Below, piece by piece: positions 21,143-29,810 of a DNA stretch of 64,000 bases (the stretch's first letter is position 1; every line of letters starts with the position of its first letter). The stretch covers positions 20,066 through 84,065 of the forward strand of contig CAIOOA010000028.1 of the NCBI GenBank assembly GCA_903859815.1, given 5' to 3'. Below the pieces are notes generated by a model. It made no database searches and was not told the DNA's origin. It saw only the letters and a list, made by a program, of their open reading frames with translations. Origin of the DNA: an uncultured Methylococcaceae bacterium (GTDB lineage Bacteria; Pseudomonadota; Gammaproteobacteria; Methylococcales; Methylococcaceae). A program made the translations under genes and the position numbers.

Positions 21143-23275
21143 ATGAATAGATATTTTTTGTCAATTTTTATTAAGCAATTAAATCAATTTAAAGAAAAAA
21201 TTATTTTTTTTATTGCATACAGTAAATTACGAATCTCCACCTTTATTCTTGGCTATCAATCCCCCTATAAAACAATCCTATTAGATCATCCATCTGAACT
21301 AAGTTTATACATTAATCCAACGTCAACACCTTCTTTCGACCTAAAGGAATCAGTATCGTTAATTAATTTTACAATAACTATTAATCCACTCGTATCAATA
21401 GTTATTTATAATAATTTAATGATTGAAAGCACACTACATTGTTTACTTTCAATTTACAAAAACATACCTAAAGCTACCTTTGAAATCTTAATCCTCGATA
21501 ACATCTTTCAAGATTCTGACAGAAATATTATAAATAAAATTGAAGGTGTACAGCTAATAAAAGCAACTGATGATGACGGACTCGGACATGCCTTTAACAA
21601 TTGTTCTAAATATGCAAAAGGTAGATTTCTACAATTTTTAAACAGTCACTCTATAGTTACAACTGGTTGGTTAGATCATTTACTTAATATATATCAATAC
21701 CACAGTGATTGTGGAATAGTCGGATCAAAAGTAATAAATCATGAGGGACTTATTATCGAAGCTATTGGTATCAGTAGCGCGGATGGTTCTATTGCTTACT
21801 TTGGTAGGGGAGAAGATAATAAGAGGAGTACATTCAATTATGTTTCCGAAGTCGATTTTTGTTCAGTAACCTCATTTATAATAGAAAAGGAAGTCTTTTG
21901 TAAGGCAGGGCAATTTGATATTCACCATAACAATATAAATTATCAATTATCTGATTTATCGAATACATTGCGCATAATCAATAAGAAATCTTTTTTTCAA
22001 CATTTATCAATCATTATCCTGCAAACTAAAATAGAAAGAAATCAACTCTACCAAACAAAGTCAGATTTTTTACAAAGCAAAAATTGGTTTTACAATAAAT
22101 GGAAACACCAATTACTTTTCGACCATTTCCCAATTAATGAGAATCTTTTTTTCTCTCGTGATCGTTCTAATTCCAAAAAAAATATTCTAATCATTGATCA
22201 TTATATACCACAACCAGATCGTGATGCTGGCTCTAGATCAATACGTTGTTTTATCGATGTTTTTCAAAAGATAGGTTTGAATGTCAAACTCTGGCCTGAA
22301 AATTTACACTATGATTCATCTTACGCCGTTTTATTGCAACAAGAAGGAATAGAAATCTTTTATGGGCATGAATTTCTTTTTAACTTCGATTCTTGGTCTA
22401 AACATTTCGGACAATATTTTGATTATGTATTTCTAAATAGACCACATATTTCGATTAAATTCATACATTCTCTAAAAAAACATTTCCATGGTAAACTACT
22501 ATATTATGGACATGATCTCCATTTTTTAAGATTGGAATCAGAATATAATATAACTGGTGATAAACGTTTACTAAAATCTTCAAAGGTTATGAAAAATTTA
22601 GAAACGTCGATATGGCGCTTAACCGATGTCAACTACTATCCTTCAATGGAGGAAGTTCATTTAATAAAGCAATTAAACCCTAAAATAAATGTTAAATGTT
22701 TACAACCCTATTACTTCAAAAACAGCTCACTTAAAACTGTTCATCCCACATTGAACAATGATATAATTTTTGTAGCTGGATTTTCCCATCCACCAAATAT
22801 CGATGCAGCTTTATGGCTAGTGAATGAAATTATGCCTTTAATATGGGCATTTAAACCATTGGTAACATTAACTCTAGTTGGGTCAAATCCCTCGAAAGAG
22901 GTTTTGAATTTGGCTACTGAACGAGTCATAATTACCGGATATGTCACTGATGACAATCTAAACACTCTTTATTCCAAGGCCAGACTTGTCGTTGTTCCTT
23001 TGCGCTTTGGTGGCGGTGTTAAAAACAAAATTCTAGAAGCCATGAGCAAAGGCATTCCTGTGATCACAACCTCAACTGGAATTCAAGGGTTACCAGAATT
23101 AAATGAAATTATACCAGTAAGAAATAGCTCTAAAGAATTTTCCGATTCAGTTCTATATTTCTTTGAAAACGATACCGCTTGGATAAAAACATCCAAATCA
23201 TCAATACGTTATATTCAAGAAAATTATTCCATCGATTCGATGATTGTTTTTTTTAAAAATGAACTCAATTTGTAA
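21143..23275 (+). CDS. Two-domain glycosyltransferase: degenerate GT2 fused to GT4
   Basis: The 710-residue product has an N-terminal GT2-like domain (about residues 90-300) and a C-terminal GT4 domain (about 345-705). The GT2 part keeps the fold landmarks (VSIVIYNN, HAFNNCSKYAKGRFLQFLN, GWLDHLL, GIVGSKV) but the nucleotide-binding DDGS is LDNI and the metal-binding NNDT is NSHS, so it is probably inactive. The GT4 part is intact by eye: ILIIDHYIPQPDRDAGS, FVAGFSHPPNIDAALWLV, VVPLRFGGGVKNKILEAMSKGIPVITT. It resembles the GT4-GT2 core of the giant protein with domain order swapped. Probably adds a sugar to the same glycan. Confidence 0.88.
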   Translation: MNRYFLSIFIKQLNQFKEKIIFFIAYSKLRISTFILGYQSPYKTILLDHPSELSLYINPTSTPSFDLKESVSLINFTITINPLVSIVIYNNLMIESTLHCLLSIYKNIPKATFEILILDNIFQDSDRNIINKIEGVQLIKATDDDGLGHAFNNCSKYAKGRFLQFLNSHSIVTTGWLDHLLNIYQYHSDCGIVGSKVINHEGLIIEAIGISSADGSIAYFGRGEDNKRSTFNYVSEVDFCSVTSFIIEKEVFCKAGQFDIHHNNINYQLSDLSNTLRIINKKSFFQHLSIIILQTKIERNQLYQTKSDFLQSKNWFYNKWKHQLLFDHFPINENLFFSRDRSNSKKNILIIDHYIPQPDRDAGSRSIRCFIDVFQKIGLNVKLWPENLHYDSSYAVLLQQEGIEIFYGHEFLFNFDSWSKHFGQYFDYVFLNRPHISIKFIHSLKKHFHGKLLYYGHDLHFLRLESEYNITGDKRLLKSSKVMKNLETSIWRLTDVNYYPSMEEVHLIKQLNPKINVKCLQPYYFKNSSLKTVHPTLNNDIIFVAGFSHPPNIDAALWLVNEIMPLIWAFKPLVTLTLVGSNPSKEVLNLATERVIITGYVTDDNLNTLYSKARLVVVPLRFGGGVKNKILEAMSKGIPVITTSTGIQGLPELNEIIPVRNSSKEFSDSVLYFFENDTAWIKTSKSSIRYIQENYSIDSMIVFFKNELNL

Positions 23276-23361
23276 TATATTCAAACCTTTAATTATTTCA
23301 TCTTTTCCTTTGATTATTTTCCGTATTACAATATAATTCTCAGTTTATTTTCACAGAAATT

Positions 23362-24066
23362 ATGAAAGCTTTAGTACTTGCTGGTGGGTTGGGAACTAGA
23401 CTTAAACAGCGCGTTCCTGATTTACCAAAACCCATGGCTCCTATAGCTGGGCGTCCCTTTCTAGAATATATTTTAGATCGCCTCATTTTGGGTGGAATCA
23501 CTGAAATAATTCTTTCAGTTGGCTATCGAGCAGATGTCATAACTTCTCATTTTAAAGATGTATATAAAAATACAAAGATTACCTATGCTATTGAATCAGA
23601 GCCTCTAGGTACGGGGGGCGCAATAGCCAATGCCTTAAGTGGACTCAATGTTAATAACATACTTATTGTTAACGGTGACACTTTAGTAAATCTTGATTAT
23701 TCCAATTTAATTAAATGGTATTTAGCAACTCCTGATTCTATTGCAATTGTATTGAAGGAAATATCTGATATTAATAGATATGGTTCTATTATTGTAAATG
23801 AGGGAATAATTACAGGATTTCATGAAAAGGGACAAACCGGACACGGGCTGATTAATGCTGGCGTATATCTTATCTCAACATCAATTTTTAATAATTATTC
23901 CTTGAATGGCTCTTTTAGCCTAGAAAGAGATATATTGCAAAAGAATTGTTCAATTTTGTGTGCACGGGCTTTTATAACCAATTCTTATTTTATCGATATT
24001 GGAATCCCCGATGACTATGAAAAAGCACAATACGAATTACCAAAGCTTATACCTTTATATAATTAG
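23362..24066 (+). CDS. Sugar-1-phosphate nucleotidyltransferase, HddC-like
   Basis: A 234-residue nucleotidyltransferase: ALVLAGGLGTRLKQRVPDLPKPMAPIAGRPF (about residues 3-33) is the NTP-binding signature with the catalytic Arg and Lys, LGTGGAIANAL contacts the base, VNGDTL binds metal, and the C-terminal YFIDIGIPDDYEKAQ is characteristic of the HddC/GmhD-type subgroup that makes GDP-D-glycero-D-manno-heptose. Substrate is not proven: related proteins act on other hexose or heptose phosphates, and the companion heptose genes (hddA, gmhA, gmhB) are absent from the window. It supplies an activated sugar to the island's glycan. Confidence 0.85.
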   Translation: MKALVLAGGLGTRLKQRVPDLPKPMAPIAGRPFLEYILDRLILGGITEIILSVGYRADVITSHFKDVYKNTKITYAIESEPLGTGGAIANALSGLNVNNILIVNGDTLVNLDYSNLIKWYLATPDSIAIVLKEISDINRYGSIIVNEGIITGFHEKGQTGHGLINAGVYLISTSIFNNYSLNGSFSLERDILQKNCSILCARAFITNSYFIDIGIPDDYEKAQYELPKLIPLYN

Positions 24067-24138
24067 CCAAACAATCTTACATAACAACTTATTCATTGGC
24101 TTATTATCCTCTTTTATTTCCGTGCAGTGCAAACCAAC

Positions 24139-25101
24139 ATGAATCCATCTGTTTCTGTTATCATCGTCAACTGGAATAGCGGGGTCTTATTGAAAGAATG
24201 CTTATCTGCATTAGCAGTTCAAACCTTACAACCAACAAAAATATATGTAGTAGATAATGGAAGTACTGATAACTCAATAACTTATGCGACATCTTCAGAT
24301 AATGTCACACTAATTTCATTAGGTAGAAATACAGGCTTTGCTTTTGCCAATAATATTGCCCTTAGTATTTGCGAAACAGATTATATTGCTTTAATTAACC
24401 CTGATGCTTTTGCTGACTGCAACTGGCTTAAATCTCTAGTAGCTGCTGCAACAATGAACCCTGATTTTGCCGCTTTTGGCTCGCGACAAATGGTTCACGG
24501 TTCAACTGAGCTAATTGATGGCATTGGGGATATTTATCATATCTCTGGTTTAGTTTGGCGTAATGGTTATGGACGCAAACAGACTATAGAAGACCTAAAA
24601 TCACAAGAAATATTTTCACCTTGTGCTGGTGCTGTTCTTTATTCGAGAGAAGTTTTATTGCAATTAGGAGGATTCGACGAGGATTTCTTTTGTTATGTTG
24701 AGGACGTTGACTTAGGTTTTCGCCTCAGACTGGCTGGATATCGTTCAATTTATGTTCCTGACGCGATTGTGCATCATGTCGGCTCTGCTGCATCAGGTGG
24801 GCATCATAGTCACTTTTCAATATATCACGGACACCGTAATCTTGTTTGGGCTTTTTTTAAAAATATGCCTGACTTGTTACTCTGTCTCTTGCTTCCACTC
24901 CATATTGTTATGAATATTTTTACAATTCTATATTTTTTTTATAAAGGCAAGGGTAGAATAATTCTTACAGCAAAATATGATGCAATTAAGGGGTTGCCAT
25001 CTATTCTAAAAAAGCGAAAAAAAATACAGCATAACCGAAAATCATCCATAGCAGATATCTGGAAAGCTCTTGATAAAAGAATTTATCCTGTTCGTAATTA
25101 G
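24139..25101 (+). CDS. GT2 glycosyltransferase, rhamnosyltransferase-like (first of two)
   Basis: A 320-residue family 2 glycosyltransferase. VSVIIVNWNSG starts the Rossmann-like fold, VDNGSTDNS binds the nucleotide sugar, and ALINPDAF is the NPD variant of the metal-binding DxD motif common in rhamnosyltransferase-like enzymes. GGFDEDFFCYVEDVDLGFRLRLAGY contains the ED catalytic-base motif. A hydrophobic segment (about residues 258-278) near the C-terminus suggests membrane association. ATG 24139 is preferred to an in-frame GTG four codons upstream. Ends 15 bp before the next GT2. Confidence 0.92.
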   Translation: MNPSVSVIIVNWNSGVLLKECLSALAVQTLQPTKIYVVDNGSTDNSITYATSSDNVTLISLGRNTGFAFANNIALSICETDYIALINPDAFADCNWLKSLVAAATMNPDFAAFGSRQMVHGSTELIDGIGDIYHISGLVWRNGYGRKQTIEDLKSQEIFSPCAGAVLYSREVLLQLGGFDEDFFCYVEDVDLGFRLRLAGYRSIYVPDAIVHHVGSAASGGHHSHFSIYHGHRNLVWAFFKNMPDLLLCLLLPLHIVMNIFTILYFFYKGKGRIILTAKYDAIKGLPSILKKRKKIQHNRKSSIADIWKALDKRIYPVRN

Positions 25102-25116
25102 AATTATTCATTCAAC

Positions 25117-26016
25117 ATGGACATAATATCAGTTATCATCGTAAATTATAACTCTGGCTCTTTACTTTTGGAGACTGTTCGCAGAGTATTACTATCCTCC
25201 GTTCCAGTAAATGCCTATATCTCAGACAACGGTTCTTGCGATGAAAGCATTCGCCTACTTGAACCGCTGCTTTCAGAGCATCCGAATCTACATATCATTG
25301 AAAACCATGTTAATCTAGGATTTTCGTGCGCAAACAATGTTGTATTATCTACTATTGATAGCGATTATTACCTTATTCTAAATCCTGATTGCCTTATTGA
25401 AGTTGACACTATTGAGCGCATGATTGAAGCTATCAAGTCTGATCGAAAGGTTGGGATGGCTGGTTGTTTAATAATCAATGCTGATGGTTCTGAGCAAACC
25501 GGGTGTAGACGTTCAATTCCAACCCCATGGAAATCTCTTCTAAGAGTATTACATCTAAGTAAAATGTTTCCTAACCAACCTTCATTTCAAGATTTCGATC
25601 TTTCTCGAAGCCCATTGCCTGATAAGCCAATTTATGTCGAAGCGATTTCGGGTGCATTCATGCTAATCACGAGCAGTGCACTTAAGAAAGTCGGTCATCT
25701 CGACCCTGACTACTTCCTTCACTGCGAAGACCTTGATTGGTGCATGCGCTTCTCACAGTCAGGCTACCGCATTTTATTTGTCCCCAATGTTATAGTCAAT
25801 CACATCAAAGGTAGCTGTAGTTTTAATCGGCCTTTTTTTGTGGAATGGCATAAACACAAAGGTATGATACGTTTTTATACGAAGTTTTTCATTTCAACCT
25901 ACCCTCTACCTATTCTATGGCTTGTAATAGCCGGAGTCTGGTTACGTTTTGGTTTAGTTATATCGTTTTATTCATCTAAGTACTTATTCCGTTATTTAGG
26001 TTTAAATCATGACTGA
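25117..26016 (+). CDS. GT2 glycosyltransferase, rhamnosyltransferase-like (second of two)
   Basis: A 299-residue family 2 glycosyltransferase. ISVIIVNYNSGS, SDNGSCDES and LILNPDCL are the nucleotide and metal sites, and YFLHCEDLDWCMRFSQSGY holds the ED motif. A C-terminal hydrophobic stretch (about residues 266-285, LPILWLVIAGVWLRFGLV) may anchor it in the membrane. It is related to the preceding gene, with which it probably forms a consecutive pair of transferases. The stop overlaps the next gene's ATG region by 8 bp. Confidence 0.92.
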   Translation: MDIISVIIVNYNSGSLLLETVRRVLLSSVPVNAYISDNGSCDESIRLLEPLLSEHPNLHIIENHVNLGFSCANNVVLSTIDSDYYLILNPDCLIEVDTIERMIEAIKSDRKVGMAGCLIINADGSEQTGCRRSIPTPWKSLLRVLHLSKMFPNQPSFQDFDLSRSPLPDKPIYVEAISGAFMLITSSALKKVGHLDPDYFLHCEDLDWCMRFSQSGYRILFVPNVIVNHIKGSCSFNRPFFVEWHKHKGMIRFYTKFFISTYPLPILWLVIAGVWLRFGLVISFYSSKYLFRYLGLNHD

Positions 26017-26911
26017 TCATGACATAGGTGTTTTCGGTGCCACTAGTTTTGTTGGCAATCATTTGCTTAGATTACTAACTAATCAGAATTTGAATGTTAT
26101 CGCGTATTCCAGACGTGACGTTATTAATTTACCAGCCTTGAATGGCGTTACATGGAAGCACATAGAAGGTAATACCAAAACCCATTTATCAACACCAAGT
26201 TCATTCGATTCAATTCCCTTAATTAAAAAAATACAATCTATCCCATTTTGGATTTCGGTAGCTCCTATTTGGACTTTACCAGATCACTTCGATTTTCTAC
26301 GTATCCACGGAATCAAACGCATTGTTGCACTTTCGTCAACAAGTAGATTTGCCAAAGTTGATTCATCAAATCCATTCGAAAAGGATGTTGCCAGAAGACT
26401 GACTGAGGGTGAAGTTGAACTCCAAATATGGGCCAATTCAAATAATATCCAGTGGATTATATTAAGACCTACCCTCATATATGGTAATGGCTTGGATAGA
26501 AACATATCTTCCATTGCAAGTTTTATTCGAAAATTTGGCTTTTTTCCCCTTTTTGGTGATGCCGCAGGACTACGTCAGCCTGTACATGCCGAAGATGTTG
26601 CCTCTGCTTGCATCACAACATTGTTGCAGGCTGAAATATCAAATCAAGCCTATAATATATCTGGTGGTGAAGCACTACCCTACCGTGATATGGTTAAGCG
26701 AATATTCACCTCCTTAGGCTTAACTCCACGTTTGGTGAATATCCCTCTTTGGTTCTTTCAATTTTCGATTTCTTTTCTTCATATCTTCCCTCGCTTCAGA
26801 CATTTGACAACTGCAATGGCAGAGCGTATGAATCAAGATCTTTACTTCGATCATTCTGATGCTAAACGTGATTTTGGTTATTCGCCAAGACCCTTTGACC
26901 CTATGGGCTGA
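26009..26911 (+). CDS. NAD-dependent epimerase/dehydratase family protein, possible sugar-nucleotide 4-ketoreductase
   Basis: A 300-residue extended short-chain dehydrogenase-like protein. GVFGATSFVGNHLLRLL (about residues 7-23) is the NAD(P) glycine motif. RIVALSSTSRF and IILRPTLIYGNG follow the family's strand order, and QPVHAEDVASACI is the typical later segment. The canonical YxxxK catalytic pair is not obvious at the expected place, so chemistry is uncertain. WbpM-type dehydratases need a partner 4-ketoreductase (WbpV-type), and this is the only candidate here; that link is inference from context. It is the last gene of the island: only 33 bp separate it from atpE on the other strand. 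Confidence 0.78.
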   Translation: MTDHDIGVFGATSFVGNHLLRLLTNQNLNVIAYSRRDVINLPALNGVTWKHIEGNTKTHLSTPSSFDSIPLIKKIQSIPFWISVAPIWTLPDHFDFLRIHGIKRIVALSSTSRFAKVDSSNPFEKDVARRLTEGEVELQIWANSNNIQWIILRPTLIYGNGLDRNISSIASFIRKFGFFPLFGDAAGLRQPVHAEDVASACITTLLQAEISNQAYNISGGEALPYRDMVKRIFTSLGLTPRLVNIPLWFFQFSISFLHIFPRFRHLTTAMAERMNQDLYFDHSDAKRDFGYSPRPFDPMG

Positions 26912-26944
26912 TTAAATATGTCAACTAGATTTAATCCTCCTGAA

Positions 26945-27211
26945 TTATTTAAGCATGTATTCCAATAAAGGATTGCGGAATAAGACGATCAATACTACTA
27001 CCAACACATATATTGCCAATGATTCAATCATTGCCAACCCTATGAATAAAGTTCGCATAATGGATTTTTCCGCCTCTGGTTGACGAGAAATTGCTTCAAG
27101 AGCCGCTGCGATCGCCTTTCCCATGGCTAAGGCTGGAAACATTACGCCTATGCCGATGCCAAGAACCGCTACGGCTGTTGAAATTACTGTAAACCACGTC
27201 ATGTCGCTCAT
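26945..27211 (-). CDS. atpE: F-type ATPase c subunit, N-ATPase type
   Basis: An 88-residue two-helix proteolipid forming the rotor ring. Helix 1 (about residues 8-37), the polar loop AISRQPEA (40-47) and helix 2 are clear. The ion-binding glutamate is Glu63 in M-I-E-S-L-A-I-Y, with Ser64 and Tyr68 also present and Pro26 in helix 1, the pattern of sodium-type rings. The position that carries Gln or Glu in sodium-binding rings appears to be Met30, so the ion is uncertain. The MGKAI...[12 protein letters not shown] style matches N-type (alternative) F-ATPases. GTG at 27226 is an alternative start. It follows atpB and is the last gene of the trio; no b subunit follows. Confidence 0.88.
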   Translation of the reverse strand: MSDMTWFTVISTAVAVLGIGIGVMFPALAMGKAIAAALEAISRQPEAEKSIMRTLFIGLAMIESLAIYVLVVVLIVLFRNPLLEYMLK

Positions 27212-27282
27212 GAGTATTTTTGCCACTGCTAGGGATGAAATGTTTGTAGAAATCCATACTTATCAAAATTTGTTAGATTGCC

Positions 27283-27981
27283 TTAACTATTATCTTTTCC
27301 AACTTCTTTTTGCTGATGCAAATCTTGTGACTGCATTCCTCCTGCCACATAAATCAAAGCCAACATGCCGAAGATGTAGGCTTGCACAAGGGCTTCAATG
27401 ACATGCAGCATTAGGAGTGGCACTGGGGCAAGGAAACCGGCCACCATTAATACCAACAATGCGGCCATTTCCAAACTCATCATATTGCCAAAAAGTCGTA
27501 TTGCCAGAGCAATTGTACGAGTAGCTTCGCTGATCAGATGGAATGGTAGGAGAATTGGGCTAGGCGTCAAATAATGTCGCAAATAGTTTTTCAGTCCTTG
27601 GGATCTAATACCGAACCAGTGAACGGAGAAAAATACCAATATTGCCAAGGCTGAGGTTTGGGATATGTCGCGGGTAGGCGAATCTAGGCCCGGAACCAAG
27701 CCGATCAAATTGGCCAATGCTAGATAGACCCATAGAGTTCCAATAAACGGTAATAATGTTTTGGAATGTTGTGGCGCGGCGTTGGCAATTGCAGCCTCTA
27801 TTGAGGAAACTATGCCTTCAACCGCAGTTTGAAGGTAGCTTGGGTGAGTTCGGCTCTTTCTTGTCGAAATCCATGATAGAAGTCCAAGTAAAGCCATAAT
27901 TCCCCATGTAGTCACCACTGTGAGGGTAACCTGTATTTGCCCAAACGCGAACAATTGTGCAGAATTCAGATCATTGCCCAT
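27283..27981 (-). CDS. atpB: F-type ATPase a subunit, N-ATPase type
   Basis: The 232-residue stator channel subunit of the membrane sector. It has five or six helices, and the essential stator arginine is in TIALAIRLFGNMMS (Arg162). ANLIGLVPGLDSPTRDISQTSALAI and the YLRHYLTPSPILLPFHLISEATR block are typical of the alternative N-ATPase rather than the housekeeping enzyme, which is usually longer. ATG 27981 is used since GAGAGAG precedes it and the upstream atpQ stop (27985-27987) is adjacent. In normal N-ATPase operons atpR lies between atpQ and atpB; it is missing here. Confidence 0.9.
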   Translation of the reverse strand: MGNDLNSAQLFAFGQIQVTLTVVTTWGIMALLGLLSWISTRKSRTHPSYLQTAVEGIVSSIEAAIANAAPQHSKTLLPFIGTLWVYLALANLIGLVPGLDSPTRDISQTSALAILVFFSVHWFGIRSQGLKNYLRHYLTPSPILLPFHLISEATRTIALAIRLFGNMMSLEMAALLVLMVAGFLAPVPLLMLHVIEALVQAYIFGMLALIYVAGGMQSQDLHQQKEVGKDNS

Positions 27982-27984
27982 CAC

Positions 27985-28257
27985 TTACTCTCTCACGAAA
28001 AGATAGACATTGACACCACCGATCACTATGCCCAAGGCGATAAGACTCAAGGTCCAACGCATGGAATAGCCTTCCAAAAGGCCGTCAAACCAACGGCCCA
28101 TGTAAGCCCCAATTACCACTGGCAATACAAACAACAAACCCAAAGTGCCTACATAAACCGTTTGTGCAAGAAGAGTCGGACGGTCAAGGTCAGCCTGTTT
28201 CATACGCCTGGCTTGGTTTTCCACTTTTTTTCGGAATTCTGCTTCCTGTTTTTTCAT
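27985..28257 (-). CDS. atpQ: N-ATPase accessory membrane protein AtpQ (AtpI-like)
   Basis: A 90-residue protein of the putative F-ATPase gene-1/AtpI-like group. A charged N-terminus (MKKQEAEFRKKVENQARRMKQ) precedes two membrane helices (about residues 29-52 and 66-87) separated by a short GRWFDGL loop. These small proteins help assemble the rotor ring and have been linked to Mg uptake. TAGGGGGA precedes the ATG. In N-ATPase operons (order D-C-Q-R-B-E-F-A-G) it should follow atpD and atpC; here its upstream side is a terminator and a GH13 gene. Confidence 0.82.
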   Translation of the reverse strand: MKKQEAEFRKKVENQARRMKQADLDRPTLLAQTVYVGTLGLLFVLPVVIGAYMGRWFDGLLEGYSMRWTLSLIALGIVIGGVNVYLFVRE

Positions 28258-28325
28258 TCCCCTACCCTAGTACTGTTACAGTGTGCCTAGTAGTAATATA
28301 ACCTAAATTTACCATTGGTGGTTAT

Positions 28326-28362
28326 AAAAAAACTCCGAAGCCAATGGGGGGCGGCTTCGGAG
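28326..28362 (-). terminator. Terminator after the GH13 gene
   Basis: On the minus strand CTCCGAAGCC (28353-28362 complement) and GGCTTCGGAG (28333-28342 complement) form a perfect 10-bp stem with a 10-base loop, directly followed by seven U (A-run 28326-28332). A second hairpin (CCCGACT 28372-28378 with AGTCGGG 28385-28391) lies just before it. This isolates the atpQBE trio from transcription of the GH13 gene. Confidence 0.85.
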
Positions 28363-28472
28363 CCGTATAGACCCGACTGGGGGAAGTCGGGGTATATCGC
28401 CACTCAGGGAGTCAGAGCGGCAGGCATCGTTTCCGACACCTGTCACTTAGAACCTAATCCCCCCAACAAAGT

Positions 28473-29756
28473 TCATTTTCCGCTTTCTTCCACCCTAGGG
28501 CCAGTCACGAAAACCCTCGCCATGCCTGGCAAAAGCTCATATTCAAACGGGGCAGGCAAAAACTCCATTGGCCACTGCGGCGACACATCGACCAGAACAG
28601 GGGCATGTTGCACATAGTGGTGAAGATTTTCAATCCAGCAATGCTGACGGTTCCAAACATCTTTGTTGAGTATAATCAATGCTTGCGAATGATCGTAAGC
28701 GGATGCCTTCCATATGACTAACAAAGCCGGATTGGAACAATTCCAAACTTCTGTAATGCTTTCTTCTTGGAACACTCGGTAATGACTTTTGATTAGATTG
28801 ACCTCTCGGATGAAAGCAGTAATATCAACGTCGGTTTGTTCCCAATCTGACGGCTTAGTGTTTACTACATGCAAGGGCCTGGAAAATCCAAACTCAAAGC
28901 CCATCGGCATCATCACTCCCGCAGAGAACAGCGCAGAAAAAAGATAGCGTTGCTTGACTGCATCCAAATTTCCATGCTGTTCGGCATAGAGCCTAGGCGT
29001 GTCATGACTTTCTGCAAAACTGATTGATGGTGCAACATCTCTAGTCAGGTGGTATTGCTCCATCATCCAAGGGCTGTCAAAATCCCACCACTTTGAACTA
29101 TTAAATACCGCATCAAAACCGGCTTGCGCCGTCTGCCTAGTCTGTTCAGGGGAACAGCCTAGAGTTTCTGCGACGAACTTGGCATCAGGCTGAACTTTCT
29201 TGACATCTGCAATTAAGCGCCTCCAGAAATTTGGAGGTATCTGGTACGCCGCGTCGCAGCGAAAACCCTTGAAGCCCAAATCTAGCAAATAACCGACAAT
29301 ATCCCGACAATATAGATACAAACCTTCTGCGTCGCCAGAGTGATGATGGTCGAATTGAGCCAAATCGCCCCAAACGACCTTTTGACCATCATGCATGCAA
29401 AATGGATTTGCGATGCGGCCATTTTCCTTTACAAACCACTCAGGGTGCTTATGAAGGAGTTCGGAATCATACGCACAATGGTTGATGACCAAATCAATCA
29501 TCATGCCTAGGCCCACCTTTTCCGCCTCGGCAATCATCGCGCGAACTTGGTCTTCCGGCGATTGCTTGCCGCTGGAACATAACACCGGGTTTATCGCAAA
29601 ATAATCGGCGATGGAATATAAGCTGCCAGAAGAACCGAGTTTTTGAATGGGATTAACAAAAATCCAGTTAAATCCCATTTCGGCAGCACCCATAAGATGA
29701 GTGTTCCAGTCTTTAAACGGTCCTGCAAGCAATGGGAAGAGATTGTATATGCGCAT
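28473..29756 (-). CDS. GH13-family glucan-active enzyme (alpha-amylase superfamily)
   Basis: A 427-residue protein with the four GH13 regions: I, DLVINHCA; II, GFRCDAAYQIP with the nucleophile aspartate; III, FVAETLG with the acid/base glutamate; IV, AESHDTPR with the transition-state aspartate. There is no signal peptide, so it acts in the cytoplasm. It lacks the N-terminal domain of branching or debranching enzymes and is short for GlgE-type maltosyltransferases, although the GFRCDAAY and HDTPR segments resemble that side of the family. A role in glycogen or maltooligosaccharide turnover is likely; exact reaction unknown. Flanked by the restriction gene and the atp trio. Confidence 0.85.
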   Translation of the reverse strand: MRIYNLFPLLAGPFKDWNTHLMGAAEMGFNWIFVNPIQKLGSSGSLYSIADYFAINPVLCSSGKQSPEDQVRAMIAEAEKVGLGMMIDLVINHCAYDSELLHKHPEWFVKENGRIANPFCMHDGQKVVWGDLAQFDHHHSGDAEGLYLYCRDIVGYLLDLGFKGFRCDAAYQIPPNFWRRLIADVKKVQPDAKFVAETLGCSPEQTRQTAQAGFDAVFNSSKWWDFDSPWMMEQYHLTRDVAPSISFAESHDTPRLYAEQHGNLDAVKQRYLFSALFSAGVMMPMGFEFGFSRPLHVVNTKPSDWEQTDVDITAFIREVNLIKSHYRVFQEESITEVWNCSNPALLVIWKASAYDHSQALIILNKDVWNRQHCWIENLHHYVQHAPVLVDVSPQWPMEFLPAPFEYELLPGMARVFVTGPRVEESGK

Positions 29757-29810
29757 AATTAATCAGCCTTGTGTAATAAAAAAAAAGTCAATTACAGACA
29801 TGAAACAAAA

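Noticed and set aside
28372..28391. Second hairpin next to the GH13 terminator as a riboswitch or ncRNA
   Set aside because: A 7-bp stem with a G-rich loop directly before a strong terminator is more simply part of the same 3' end structure.
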